A stretch of DNA of 64,000 nt from Mixophyes australis (lineage: Eukaryota; Chordata; Amphibia; Anura; Limnodynastidae), in assembly GCA_036250195.1 (NCBI GenBank), contig JAVHZZ010000003.1, positions 23,675,175-23,739,174 of the forward strand, written 5' to 3'. The translations under genes and the position numbers were made by a program. The notes beneath the pieces are model-generated. The model saw only the letters and a program-made list of their open reading frames with translations. It was not told the DNA's origin and ran no database searches. Positions 13,826 through 25,014 of the stretch are shown one piece after another (the stretch's first letter is position 1; each line of letters opens with the position of its first letter).

Positions 13826-14152
13826 AATATCATCAGCAGCTATTTATATAGCGCCACTAATTCCGCAGCGCTGTACAGAGAACTCACTCAAATCAGTCCC
13901 TGCCCCATTGGAGCTTACAGTCTAAATTCCCTAACATACACACACAGACACACACACAGATTAGGGTTAATTTGATAGCAGCCAATTAACCTACCACTAT
14001 GTTTTTGGAGTGTGGGAGGAAACCAGAGCACGCGGAGGAAACCCACGTAAACACAGGGAGAACATACAAACTCCACACAGATAAGACCATGGTCAGGAAT
14101 TGACTTCAGTACTGTGAGGCAGAAGTGTTAACCGCTAAGCCACCATGCTATA
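13826..14152 (-). mobile_element. V-SINE-like element with LINE-type tail
   Basis: Read on the minus strand, a tRNA-like head (GGTGGCTTAGCGGTTAACAC) is followed by the central domain known from V-SINEs (GTGTGGAGTTTGTATGTTCT, then TGGGTTTCCTCCGCGTGCTC and TTTCCTCCCACACTCC). It ends in a tail with CTGTACAGCGCTGCGGAATT and TGGCGCTATATAAATA and a short microsatellite. The tail resembles the 3' ends of the LINE copies at 20772 and 29100, as expected for a SINE mobilised by that LINE group. A second copy lies at 54524-54812. Confidence 0.82.
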
Positions 14153-14438
14153 TATTAAACTTCTTTTAATCATGTTGCAACGACAGTGAGCAGCTTAGAT
14201 GGTTTTCAATGTAAGCTGCTAACAGACGACTACTTGAAAAATACTTTAAGGATGGGGAGTAAATTCTAAACCCATTTAGTACATCAATATGTATATGCTT
14301 GGGGAGTATTTGCTTTTAAAAGCTGTGTATAGGTAAGGCTCAACCCAGCTGAAAAGCATAGAAATGGTCGTGTTGAATTTCAGATTGATTTCATGTTTTT
14401 TCTATATAGTGTCTTACTGGCCAGATGGAGAATACTTA

Positions 14439-14541
14439 GGAGTTGATTTACTAACACTTCTAAAAAGGAAAAGTGGGGGTGTTGCTCATAGCAACCAGTC
14501 AGATATCATTTAACTATTAACTAGATAAATCTACTCCTTGG
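14439..14541. mobile_element. Degraded palindromic MITE (TTGCCTATAGCAACC family)
   Basis: AGGAGTTGATTTACTAACAC at the left and the inverse of it (GATAAATCTACTCCT) at the right flank a core with GTTGCTCATAGCAACCAGTC. This is a shorter, older copy of the palindromes at 20376-20540 and 42885-43062. Confidence 0.7.
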
Positions 14542-17500
14542 TGTGAGTTGGTCAGCTTAACATATATTGCAATATGTGGAACTAACATTCCCTGTATGAG
14601 GGAGTATACAGTTGTTAATAGTGAAGATTAAAGTAGCTATAATAGCATTGGTAAATAAGATTAATGTCTTTTTATTTTCAACATGTGGCCCCCTGGAGCC
14701 CGTGAAGAGGATGAAGAAAGGAAAACAAAGAAGACTCACCTATCCAGGGATCCAATGACGGTAAGTTCCTTTTCTTCCTTCCAGGTCCCGGGACTGGTGA
14801 CAATGAATCAGAAACAATTTGCTGCCAGCGGAACAGTGAGACAATCAGGGTTCACCAACGGTCATTTGACTTTTTGGCACTGCGGCGAGCCACTCGGTGC
14901 TGCATCACTAGTCTGCACCCATGTGATGGGCGAGAGTCAAGAGGAGAAGATCTTCAGGAAGAGGGCGGCGCGGGCATGTAAGATAATGAGAGAGAGGAAA
15001 GAAACCGACGGGATCAAGAGAGAAGAAAGAAGATGGTGACAGGCAGCGCAGAGACTGCGAGCTGCGGGATCAAGCCAGAAAACTTCTAAAGACAGCAGGA
15101 AGGGGGTGGGGGGGCAAAAGAGCTTTCACATTTACACCCTGCTGCCAACAAAAGCTGCTAGAGTCAGGTAAAGCTCTCTTCCAGGCCGATGCCTGCACTC
15201 TATCTTTATTGCACTTAGGCTATAGACCCTGGGCATCTTTCGGGCACTAGGTCTGTGCAGCAGCAGTGGGCACAAGGCCCTGGGTAATTAGGTGTGTTTA
15301 TGTGTACTGTATATTCTTTGCCTCTGGCCACATTAGTGGAATTTCAGGACTAGCCTGTGGCCCCAGTTACTTGCAGGACTAGACTGTGCCAGCATTGAAT
15401 TAAAGGATTAGCCGGTGTCCCCATTTGAAGTACAGGATAAGACTGTGCTCACAATTAGGAGATACCCTGCTATTGGAGACCGCGCCCCCTCTATCCCCAC
15501 TGTATTGTATTTAGGTGACTATTGTGTGGTGGTCCCTTTGGTGTATTGCACCGTATTATGTGTATTTGTTCCTTCCAGGACCCAGAAATCAGGCCCCCAT
15601 TAAATGTAGGCTTTTGGTATCCGTATTCCCTATGTCTGCAGTCTGCGATTGGCGTCTGTGATCTGTGGGGTTTGAGTTAGGGTAGTACATGACCCTTAGT
15701 TCTAGGAGTTTATAGTTGTGCTGAGTCTGGTCACACAGTTTGGTTGTTAGGATCAAGGCACTGTTTGGTGTTATTGTAGCTTGCACTAGCGTGGGAAATA
15801 CATTTTAGCCTGGTAAACAGCATTGTGGGTAGGCTGTCTTGTGTCGCCACTTTTTCTAGAGGGCAATCTTGGGAGTGCAGACGTCCATCAAGAGGAGGAG
15901 GCGATTACCCGGCGAGTTTCATCTTTACGTTACGTCTCTTTCAGTGGGGCCCTCACCAGTGAATCAGTGAATAGGATATTAGGGCGGAATACATCCCTGT
16001 TCCGATTTTCCGTAGTCCCCCGTCCAGGCCCAGATCAAATTGAGGTGTCGGCAATAGGGGTAGAGTGCAGGGTCTCTACATCTGGCTGTTACCTCGTACT
16101 CCCCCCTTCTTCCACTCTGTATCCAAACCACTCAGTAAGTTGTTGTAATTTCTTCCTAGTCTGAAGCGGCGTGGCGAGCCGTTCTGAGGAGTCCGTACGA
16201 ACGTTAGGTGGACAAGACGAAGGTAAGAACTTTGTGTGCGCCTGCCCTTCGCCGCAGCCGTTACAGGAGAGTGCAGTACTCGTATAAATATTATCTGAAT
16301 GAATCAGAGATGGATAAATCTGAGGAAATCTCTGTGATAGTGTTACAATGAAGGCAGAATGAGAAATGCCTTCATACACTTCCACCACTGTGTGTATATA
16401 TATATATATATATACATATATATACATCTGGAGGTATAGAATACTCTAGTATACCCCCCACATCCACCGCTGAATACTGTAAGTGATTACTTAACTTTGA
16501 AGTCCCTTGGATTTGACCTTATAAAGTCACGGAATGATTCCTTTATATCCTTACAACTTATATAACGAGATGCATTAGCCCATATTTTCCATCCACATGC
16601 CCTTACGTGTAATTTTTCTTTAGCATAGTGACCTGTCTGTCCTTATATTTTACTGTAATACCGAGCACTAACCACAGACACGTATTCCTACATGACCCCG
16701 ATACATCTTATTTAACCACAGCGGAGATGATTATAATGAATGAAAACGGGTTCCCAGCACACACGCCATGTACAGTTATCCTCACAATAGTAGCAGAACT
16801 GACACAGTGGCACTTATTACCGCACATCTCATTGTATGGGAATTCCTGAATGAGAAAAGCACTGGCTGGGTTCTCTGTACAACTTTTTGATGTATCGCCT
16901 CAGGAGTCCTCTCAGCAGCTCTTCACGTGTGAATATATTCTTAGGAATCGGTTTAGTCTCTGACCTGCCTACACTGTGATATAGTTCAGACTGCTACTGG
17001 CGCCAAAGATAGAAAGATTAGGCAGACAATGAACGTAATGTTTTGCGCATCTCAAAGGCTTCCAGCGGATAGCTGCAGTGTAGGAAATAATTAGGCTTTG
17101 GGTAACTGAGGAAACAAGTACAGTACAGCTGTAGTCAACTTTAACATCTCACTATATGAATCTTTTTTTTAAAGCTGTAATAGAAAGGTTGATATAGCTA
17201 CCACTGTTGTCTTAGCTGAACATTTTAAACCAAGAGACGTAGAGTATAAACGGAGTCCTGTTTTGTTTTTTTCTCCTTCCCTTGGCTGACAATGCAAAAA
17301 CTAATTAACCTCGGAGGTTTGGAAAATCAAAAGTATGCTAAACTCTTTGGAGGAATTTTGCAAGAAACTAATTAATATTTCTTAGGTTTTCTTGCTTATC
17401 GGTAAATGCAATTGAGAGGCTCTAGTTGTTGAATTTTTTTTTAGCATGCAGTATGAGTTTTGGAGGATGGTGACAATGACGTCTACTGGGTTCGTTGTGG

Positions 17501-17690
17501 CATGAAAGTTAGATGATACAAACGGATAAGTGGAATGAGTATTGTGCTTAAAATTGCAATAGATATGAGTACTGTTTCAGATTCGATATGGAAGCTCTGA
17601 AGCTGGAAGATGCTTATTTGTTTTAGAACTTGGTAATACTCACACAAAAGAAACTGCTAACTCCTCCAATGGCGCCCTCATGAGGCCGGG
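14542..17690. other. No gene recognised; one microsatellite
   Basis: The segment from about 14690 to 16250 is GC-richer than its surroundings and has several open frames of 60-118 codons (one from 14683), but none shows a recognisable domain. It could be a worn mobile element of unidentified type. A TA-rich microsatellite lies at 16389-16427. The rest is AT-rich non-coding DNA. Confidence 0.45.
16389..16427. repeat. (TA)n microsatellite
   Basis: A run of TATATATATA interrupted by two ACATATATATACAT segments. A minus-strand Tyr/Ile-rich open frame through it is spurious. Confidence 0.95.
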
Positions 17691-17694
17691 CATG

Positions 17695-17775
17695 GACTCG
17701 TTTTCCAGATAATGTATGTTATCCCCATGTTTGTGTGAGTTTGCTTCAGTTTCCTTCCTCAGACTGGGTTGATTC
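17695..17775 (+). repeat. Degraded V-SINE central-domain fragment
   Basis: TGTATGTTATCCCCATGTTT, then GTGTGAGTTTGCTTCAGTTT, then CCTTCCTCAGACTGGG is a decayed copy of the SINE central domain, in the orientation opposite to the element at 13826. No head or tail is visible. Confidence 0.55.
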
Positions 17776-17799
17776 AACCTTAATAAACCAAGTTGATTT

Positions 17800-18340
17800 C
17801 AAAATGAAAGAAGCCAAGACTAAAGACCAAGACGACCAAGAAGCCAAAACCAAGAGGCAGGGCCGTAACTAGGGCTGTGCGATAGGGGCGACTGCCCAGG
17901 GTGCAAGGTGGAAGGGAGGGAGCAGTTTAGGAATATTTTAGGTTTATTTGGTTAAAATTGAGGGCTAGGGGGCGGCATTTGTCTTTCTAGACCCAGGCGC
18001 TAGAATTCTAAGTTACGGCTCTGCAAGAGGATCAAGAAGCCAAGACCAAGAAGCCAAGTCCAAGAAGACCAAAAAGCCAAGACCAAGAAGCCAAGACCAA
18101 GACGACCAAGAAGCCAAGTCCAAGAAGACCAAAAACCCAAGACCAAGAAGACAAGACCAAGAAGCCAAGACCAAGACGACCAAGAAGCCAAGTCCAAGAA
18201 GACCAAAAAGCCAAGACCAAGAAGCCAAGACCAAGAAGCCAAGACCAAGAAGACCAAGAAGCCAAGTCCAAGAAGACCAAAAAGCCAAGACCAAGAAGCC
18301 AAGACCAAGACGACCAAGAAGCCAAGACCAAGAATCCAAG
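17800..18340. repeat. CCAAGA-based minisatellite, interrupted by a hAT MITE
   Basis: Irregular copies of CCAAGACCAAGAAGCCAAG and GTCCAAGAAGACCAAAAAG (periods of about 6, 12-15 and 40-50 bp). A short part lies left of the MITE at 17858 and the main array (18028-18340) right of it, so the MITE inserted into the array or beside its seed. Minus-strand open frames (LGLGFLVFL repeats) are artefacts. Confidence 0.92.
17858..18023. mobile_element. hAT MITE inserted in the CCAAGA array
   Basis: A 166-bp element starting CAGGGCCGTAACTAG and ending with the inverse complement of CAGAGCCGTAACTTAG. CAAGAGG lies directly on both sides (7 identical bases; an 8-bp duplication with one mismatch). CAGNGCCGTAACT termini and the duplication length point to hAT. 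No coding capacity. Confidence 0.85.
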
Positions 18341-20084
18341 ACTATTTTTAGGAGCCACTGTTCTGTAAGTCACGTGCTCAGGTTCCTTCATGTCATTAAC
18401 AGCTTTATGTTTCCAAGTGGTTGGAGTACCACCCTAGCAGGGCCACTAGTTTCCAAATCCTGCCATGAAGCAGTTATGTCACCTTACTCTGTCCAATGTC
18501 GGTAGTCTATGGGTTCAATGGTTGAGAGGCACTTGGCTACCTCTGTTACTGGGTTTTATGGGTCTCCTTTGCCATCATTAAGGTCCGGGCTTAATTCGTA
18601 ACCTTACACAACTGAGTATATCCTATGGGCAGGGGACAGATCCTTTCTCACCAAAACCCATGTTCTCCATCCTTTGGAGAGTGCTAATTAGACAACGCTC
18701 ACCCAACTATGTTTAGTTGTCCACTTCCCCGCACCTTTTGGTTGAAACTAAATAAACTATCTGTACGCTATCCATCAATAAGTACTTTTATGACTTGTTC
18801 ACATTTTCTATAACCATGGAAGAGTCTGAGACCCTATTAAACCCAACAAAATTACAGTACACTGTGTGCTCGAGCCAGGAATGTGGGAACTGGTTAACTG
18901 GCCTATGGAGGGTGCTAGTGACCCATACACAAGATAGATTTACCGATTTACCGATTTGGCATGATGGAAGGTCATTAACGTTTACTACGTGGTGGCTCAC
19001 AAGGCAAAGTTTGCATGGAGATGACCACTAACCTTTATTGCTATTCACAAACAAATGTCAGCTTCAAACCACTGCATAGGCAATGGACTGCTTATCATCA
19101 TACTTATATTTATTGCTAACATTGGAAAACATTTCACAAAATCGGTCATCCAGCATTCTGGAAAGCTGGGGAATTTGAACGCTCGACACATTGTCTAGGA
19201 ATCGAGACTTTCAGACGATACAGGTCAACCCACACAATACGGTTATTTATGAAAGTCCCTAACAAGCCCATATTCCAAAATAGGGAACTTCCCCCAGAAA
19301 ATCAGTCTGCCCCTAGTGTTGTAGAATCGAGGGAAACCTTATCTTCAAGGTTGTCTAAAATCCCGTTTGTTTAGCAGTTTGAAAACTACGCCACACTAAA
19401 TGTGGACTTAACCCTGTGAATGCATCTTTCCCTCCAATCTCATTTAAATAATCTCTTTTGGCATGTGCGTGCATAAATGGTGCATTCCTGCACCTAGTCT
19501 GCATTCACCAGGGAACACCCTAATCCACCCCAACAGTCGTGCCACTCAAAATACGGTGCGAGATGATGCCCCAACACTTAGAGCAGATACAGCCAGAGTA
19601 ATGATAAGACAGACATCGCAATCAGCAACTTGCATATATATGCGATCAGCCAATCAGAGTGGTTCTCCCACGATCCAGCCAATCAGGCACAAGCTGACAC
19701 AGATTTGCAGATTAACAGCTGTTCTTCGGATTAAAAAACACTTCAAGGCTGTAAGAAATAAACCATAGTGATATAGTAAACATTGATACTTAAATTCTCA
19801 ATAAAAGCTATGGCCCACATTATCTTCTGCTCCCAGGTGGGACCCTGGTCAGTGTGTACGGCTGAGACGTGACAAAGCAGCTATAATGGGATAGTCCCGT
19901 CACAGAAATCCAGTCAGCCCAAGCAGAGGCAATGGGCGCTAAGCCCTTTAAATCCTTTTCCCTCATTACATACATGCAATCATTTACATATAGCCAAGAA
20001 ATAAAAGTTAGACATCTACTATTGGAACAAGTCCATAAACAGTGCATAACTCTATTGGTTTGTAAAAATATCAACACCACGTGG
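18341..20084. other. No gene recognised
   Basis: The stretch 18410-19400 is of more balanced composition and looks as if it may derive from an old mobile element. Open frames on both strands near 18790-19030 are short and unrecognised. Nothing else stands out. Confidence 0.45.
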
Positions 20085-20365
20085 GTAATGTCTCTCATAT
20101 TCTAATTAATTAGTGGTTTATACGGCTGATTAAAATGTGTGATCACGAGTGCAGTAAGTGGAAACAAAAAATATAAATCTTCACAGCCCCTGCCATCTTC
20201 CCGAGACTCCGACAAAAATAGGCTCCTTGTCTACATTTTCCCAGCGTTCTATGCTAAAAATTGGCATTCATTTAGCAAAAACTGCTTTACCCAATAACAT
20301 CTTCCGAGTTTGTGTACAACTTGCTGGAATCAATCCTGTTAACTCTCTCCACACTCTACAGAGCA
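20085..20365 (+). repeat. Interspersed repeat, copy 1 of a 260-bp pair
   Basis: Segments such as GATTAAAATGTGTGATCA, GAGTGCAGTAAGTGGAAAC and TTTAGCAAAAACTGCTTTAC recur in the same order and orientation at 30100-30360 with substitutions and small gaps. This is either an old interspersed repeat family or an ancient local duplication. No ends or coding capacity. Confidence 0.7.
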
Positions 20366-20375
20366 ATTAGTCCAT

Positions 20376-20540
20376 GGGGTATATTTACTAAACTGCGGGT
20401 GGAGATGTTGCCTATAGCAACCAATCAAATTCTAGCTGTCATTTAGTAGAATGTATTAAATAAATGATAACTAGAATCTGATTGGTTGCTATAGACAACA
20501 TCTCCACTTTTCAAACCCGCAGTTTAGTAAATATACCCCC
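20376..20540. mobile_element. Palindromic MITE (TTGCCTATAGCAACC family), well preserved
   Basis: A near-perfect inverted repeat: GGGGTATATTTACTAAACTG at the left and its inverse ending ATATACCCCC at the right. Both arms carry GATGTTGCCTATAGCAACC and AATCAAATTCTAGCTGTCA or their inverses. A target duplication is not clear. Related copies lie at 14439-14541 and 42885-43062. Confidence 0.88.
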
Positions 20541-20637
20541 ATGTCTTGGCTGCATCTTACTCAATAAGGTGTACAGTGCATAGTTGCCTACTTTGCCCAC
20601 CTCACAGATCCAGAGGCAGGTTAGGAAAAGTCAAGGA

Positions 20638-20744
20638 GCCTGATTCATTAAGGGTTAGGGTTAGGGTCTTAACTTGAGAAACTTCTTATTTCAGTCTCCT
20701 GGACAGAACCATGTTACAATGCAAGGGATGCAAATTAGTATTCT
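20638..20744. mobile_element. Truncated CCTGATTCATTAAGG MITE
   Basis: It starts GCCTGATTCATTAAGGG, runs through AACTTGAGAAACTTCTTATT and TCTCCTGGACAGAACCATGT and stops at TTAGTATTCTG, where a second MITE terminus begins. About half of the element is present. Near its start it holds three telomere-like TTAGGG units (20649-20668). Confidence 0.75.
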
Positions 20745-20771
20745 GGGGCCTGATTCATTAAGGATCTTAAG
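20745..20771. mobile_element. Left terminus of a MITE split by the LINE
   Basis: GGGGCCTGATTCATTAAGG and then ATCTTAAG is the outer end of the same MITE family. The sequence then changes to the microsatellite tail of the minus-strand LINE, and the MITE resumes at 27460. The LINE therefore inserted about 25 bp inside this MITE. Confidence 0.75.
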
Positions 20772-21228
20772 TTATTATTATTATTCATTTTTATCTATAG
20801 GGCGCCACTAGGTGTCCGTGGCGCCGTACAGGGACAAACAAAATTACAATACAAGGTGAGACCGCACAGTACAGTAAACAATAATCACAGTAACTCAATG
20901 AGCTCAACGCTAGGGTAGGGGAAGGGGAGAGTCCGCATACGACGGAGCCCAGGAGGGAGGGCACGGGTGACAGGAAAACTCCCAGAGGGAGAGGAGGGAG
21001 CGAGGGGGGACGGGGGAAGAGGGTCCTCGAGGAGGAGGGCTGATAGCTGGAGAGCAGAGTTAAAAGTGGTGGAGACAGGAGGAGAGATGACCCTGCTCAA
21101 AGGAGCGTACAATCTAAGGGGCGGGGTAGACAGACAAGAGAGACACGGGGGAGGGAGAGAAGGAGGAACGGAGGATAACTATGAGGATAGGGGAGTGAGG
21201 GGGAAGAGGCAGAAGAAAAGGTAGGAAG

Positions 21229-24200
21229 TTAAGTGGGAGACTGAGAGGCTTTAAGAAAAAGGTGGGTTTTTAAAGCCCGTTTAAAACAGGACAGATTAGG
21301 GCAAGTTCTGATGGAGGGAGGGAGCTTGTTCCAGTGGAGGGGGCAGGGCGGGCGAAGTCTTGGATACGCGCATGGGAGGAGGTGATAAGGGGGGAAGAGA
21401 GGCGACGGTCATTGGCAGATTGGAGGGGACAGGATGGAGCATGAATAGAGAGAAGGGAGGAGATGTAGGGTGCAGTGGAGTTGGCAAGGGCCTTGTATGT
21501 AAGAGTGAGGAGCTTGAAAAAGATTCTGTAGGGGAAGGGGAGCCAGTGAAGGGATTGGTAGAGGGGGGAGACAGACGAGGAGTGGTGAGAAAGGAAGATG
21601 AGCCTAGCGGCTGCGTTAAGTACAGAACGAAGGGGAGCGAGATGAGATTGGGGGAGGCCAGTGAGGAGGAGGTTACAGTAGTCCAAGCGTGAGATAATCA
21701 GAGAGTGAATAAGACATTTGGTGGCATCTTGGGAGAGGAAGGGCCGGATGCGAGCGTTGTTACGCAGCTGGAAGCGGCAGGATTTAGCAAGAGAGAGAAT
21801 GTGGGGGCCAAAGGAGAGAGAGGAGTCGAGGATGACACCGAGGCAGCGAAGTTGGGGGACAGGGTAGATAGAGGTGTTGTCGAAAATGATAGAGAGGTTG
21901 GAAGGGGGCGAGGTGTGAGACGGAGGAAAGACTATGAGTTCAGTTTTGGCGAGGTTAAGTTTGAGGAATCGAGAGGACATCCAGGAGGAGATGGCAGAGA
22001 GGCAGGTGGACACTCTAGAGAGGAGGGAGGGAGAGAGATCAGGAGAGGAGAGGTATAGATGAGTGTCGTCGGCGTAGAGGTGGTAGTTGAGGCCGTAGAA
22101 GCTGATGAGTTCACCCAGGGAAGAGGTGTATAGAGAGAAGAGTAAGGGTCCCAGGACAGAGCCCTGAGGGACCCCGACTGGAAGGGTGGACGGGGGGTAG
22201 AGAGACCCAGAGCTGGTGACGGAGAAGGAACGATCAGAAAGGTAAGAGGTGAACCAGGACAAGACTGGGCCGGAGAGGCCAAAGGACTGGAGGGTGTGGA
22301 GGAGGAGGGGGTGGTCGACGGTGTCGAAGGCTGCAGAGAGGTCGAGGAGGATGAGAAGGGAGAAGTGGCCCCTGGCTTTAGCAGAAAGGAGGTCATTGGT
22401 GAATTTAGCCAGGGCAGTTTCAGTGGAGTGAAGGGGGCGGAATCCAGACTGGAGAGGATCAAGGAGGGAATGTTCAGAAAGGAAGGAGGAGAGACGGCTG
22501 CAGACGAGCCTTTCAAAAATTTTGGAGGCAAAGGGGAGGAGAGATATGGGTCGATAGTTGGAGGGAGAGATGGGGTCAAGGTTAGGTTTCTTAAGAATGG
22601 GGGAAACGAGAGCATGTTTGAAGGAGGAGGGGAAGATGCCGGAAGAGAAAGAAAGATTAAAGAGGTGGGCGAGGTGGGAGCAGGTGGTGGGGGAAAGGAA
22701 GCGAAGAAGGTGGGAGGGGATGGGATCCAGGGGACAGGTAGAGGGGGGGGAGGATGAGGTGAGAGAGTGGACTTCCTTGCCCGAGGTGGGGCGGAAGGAG
22801 TAGAGGGAAAGGTGGCTGAGGGGGGAGGACGGAGGAGAGGGGGGGTGGGCGAGGGAGTGGAGGAGGAGATGTCAAGTCAGATGGCCTCAATTTTAGAGGA
22901 GAAAAATGAGGCGAAGTCGGAAGCAGTCAGGGAAGAGGGGGTGGGAGGAGGGGGAGGGGCCAGGAGAGTGCTGAAGGTGGCGAAGAGGCGGCGGGGGTTG
23001 GGGGATTGGGACGAAATGAGGGCTTTAAAGAAAGATTGTTTAGCGAGTGAGAGGGCAGAGCTGTAGGATGAAAGGATGAATTTAAAGTGGAGGAAGTCAG
23101 CAAGGGAACGGAATTTTCTCCAGTGGCGTTCAGCGGTACGGGAGCATTTTTGGAGGAAGCGAGTAAATTTGGAATGCCAGGGTTGGGGTTTGGAGCAGCG
23201 AGGGTGGACGGAGTGGGCAGGGGTGACCGCATCCAGAGCAGAGATGAGGGTGAGGTTGTAGAGGGAGACCGCCTAGTTGGGGCAGGCCAGGGAGGAAAGG
23301 GGAGAAAGGAGGGTATCAAGAGAGGAGGACAGAGAGACCGGGTTCAGAGCGTCGAGGTTGCGTATGGACAGAGTAGGTTTGGGCAGGGGGGGGGGAGCAG
23401 GAGAAGAAGAGAGAGAGAAGGAGAGGAGATGGTGATCGGATAGAGAAAAGGGAGAGATGGAGAAGTCAGAGAGATTACAAAGGTAGGAGAAGACAAGATC
23501 AAGGGAGTGACCAAGGCAGTGGGTAGAGGAGGAGGTCCATTGGGTAAGACCATGGGAGGAAGAAAGGGTGAGCAGTTTGCTGGAAGCACGGTCAGTGGGA
23601 TTTACCATGGGGAAGTTAAAGTCGCCGAGGATGATGGAGGGGAGGTCAGAGGAGAGGTGGTGAGGAAGCCAGGCAGCAAAGTTGTCAAGGAAGAGGGAGG
23701 TAGGGCCAGGGGGGCGGTAGATTACAGTGACACGGAGATGGATGGGGTGGAAGAGGCGGATGGAGTGGGCTTCAAAGAAGGAGAAGGAGAGGGAGGGTTC
23801 AGGAGGAATGACACGAAAGGTACAGGTGGAGGAAAGGAGGAAGCCCACCCCCCCACCTGGACGGGCACCAGGTCTGGCGGAGTGGGTGAAGGAGAGTCAA
23901 CCATAGGAGAGGGCAGCGGGGGAGGCGGTGTCAGAATCGGTGAGCCAGGTTTCAGTAATGGCATAAAGGTTAAGGGAGTTGGATACAAAGAGGTCGTGTA
24001 TAGCAGTCAGTTTGTTGCGGACCGATCTAGCGTTCCAGAGGGCACATGAGAAAGGGGGAGAGGAGAGGGGGGAGATGGGGATGAGGTTAGCAAGACGGGC
24101 GGTGCGCGGGGAGGAGCGGGAGAGGTAAGTCGGGCGGAGGGGATGGGTATGGAGCGAGAGCGGGGAGGCATAGTGGGGGGAGAGGGGGCTGACAGAAGGG

Positions 24201-24631
24201 AGGAGGGAGGGCAGAAAAAAGAGGGTGGAGGGAGGAGGAGGGAAGACTAAGAGCGAAAGGGATGAGGTTGCTCGAGAGGCCAGGTATGCCAGAGCAGAAG
24301 ATAAGGCAAGGATGACTAGGAAGACAAAACAGAGAACAAGGCAAGGAAGGCAAGGGGTAACAGAGCAGTGAGATAAGGAGGATATAGAGAAGAATAGGTA
24401 AGAGTAAAAACAGGGAGATAATAGCAATATGGAAAACAGGGAGACAGTAGCAAGGTGGAAAACAATAGCAATGAGGAAGACAATGGCAAAATGGCAGACA
24501 GTGGCAAAATGGCAGACAATGGCAAAATGGCAGACAAAGGCAAAATGGCAGACAATGGCAAAATGGAAGACGATAAAATGGTTATGGTGAGGTAGGCATG
24601 GAACAACAGGGCAGCGAGAAAGAAGGGACAA
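21229..24631 (-). pseudogene. LINE ORF2-like polyprotein (endonuclease + reverse transcriptase), broken
   Basis: The endonuclease starts near 24060 with LWNARSVRNKLTAIHDL and ITETWLTD, then VTVIYRPPG and ILGDFNFPMV, and a DHHLLSF motif before 23400. In-frame stops interrupt the frame at 23897 (TGA), 23273 (TAG) and near 22870 (TGA). The reverse transcriptase shows [13 protein letters not shown] near 22320 (motif A), [13 protein letters not shown] near 22170 and LYADDTHLY near 22080 (catalytic YADD, motif C). A frameshift lies between about 22880 and 22500, probably at the G9 run near 22745, and another near 21310. The C-terminus (TFFLKA-like HLFLKASQSPT) ends with TAA at 21229-21231. Point stops and two indels suggest a fairly young but dead copy. 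Confidence 0.85.
24410..24580. repeat. Short tandem repeats in the LINE 5' part
   Basis: Copies of AATGGCAAAATGGCAGAC, with a period of 17-18 bp, stand in a row between about 24480 and 24570, with more diverged copies (ACAGTAGCAAGGTGGAAAAC) to the left. They lie in the N-terminal or 5' untranslated region of the minus-strand LINE. On the coding strand they read as repeated FAIVCH-like residues. Confidence 0.8.
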
Positions 24632-25014
24632 TGAAACAGGTCAGAGTAAAACAGGTGCAAAAGTGACAGGTAAGGGAAAAGTCAGGAAAAAAGAAACAAA
24701 GCAAAATAAAGGCACGTAAGGTATTATAAAACAAGGCAAAAAGATGGCAGGTAAAACAATAACAGTGTCACTCACCGGACTGTGAGTGCCATTTCCTGTG
24801 TGTTCAGGAACCGTGGCCGTCCGCCATCCTGAGGGTCTGCGCATGTGCAGCCCTTATCAAACCTTCAGTACCTGTTGCTTTTAATTGATTGGATGATCAA
24901 GCAACCCTCCCTATTTAAACCACCTGTGATCATTACCTGGTGGCCTGATCTTGGACTCTCATTCCCCATGAGCCTCTGAAGGTGTTCCTGTGTTCCTCGT
25001 GTATTAAGCTCCTG

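Larger units (their letters stand above)
20772..24765 (-). mobile_element. CR1/L2-group LINE, 3' and central part
   Basis: On the minus strand this is a non-LTR retrotransposon: endonuclease, then reverse transcriptase, then a 3'UTR ending in CGGCGCCACGGACACCTAG and an ATAATA microsatellite tail at 20772-20785. The plus strand is G/A-rich, the coding strand C/T-rich. The element is interrupted at 24765/24766 by a solo LTR and continues at 26601-27455. Without the LTR it is about 4.8 kb, near full length for the group. Placement among CR1, L2 and Rex1 clades needs an alignment. Confidence 0.88.

Noticed and set aside
13850..14150. tRNA gene in the SINE head
   Set aside because: Only a tRNA-like promoter region remains; no cloverleaf can be drawn and the downstream sequence is the SINE body.
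14683..15039. 118-codon plus-strand ORF as a possible gene
   Set aside because: No recognisable domain and a highly charged C-terminus; nothing beyond ORF length supports it.
18000..18391. Minus-strand Leu/Trp/Phe-rich ORFs resembling membrane proteins
   Set aside because: Apparent membrane segments come from the CCAAGA repeat read in three frames.
21296..24049. Plus-strand Gly/Glu/Arg-rich ORFs
   Set aside because: They are antisense to the LINE and reflect its C/T-rich coding strand.
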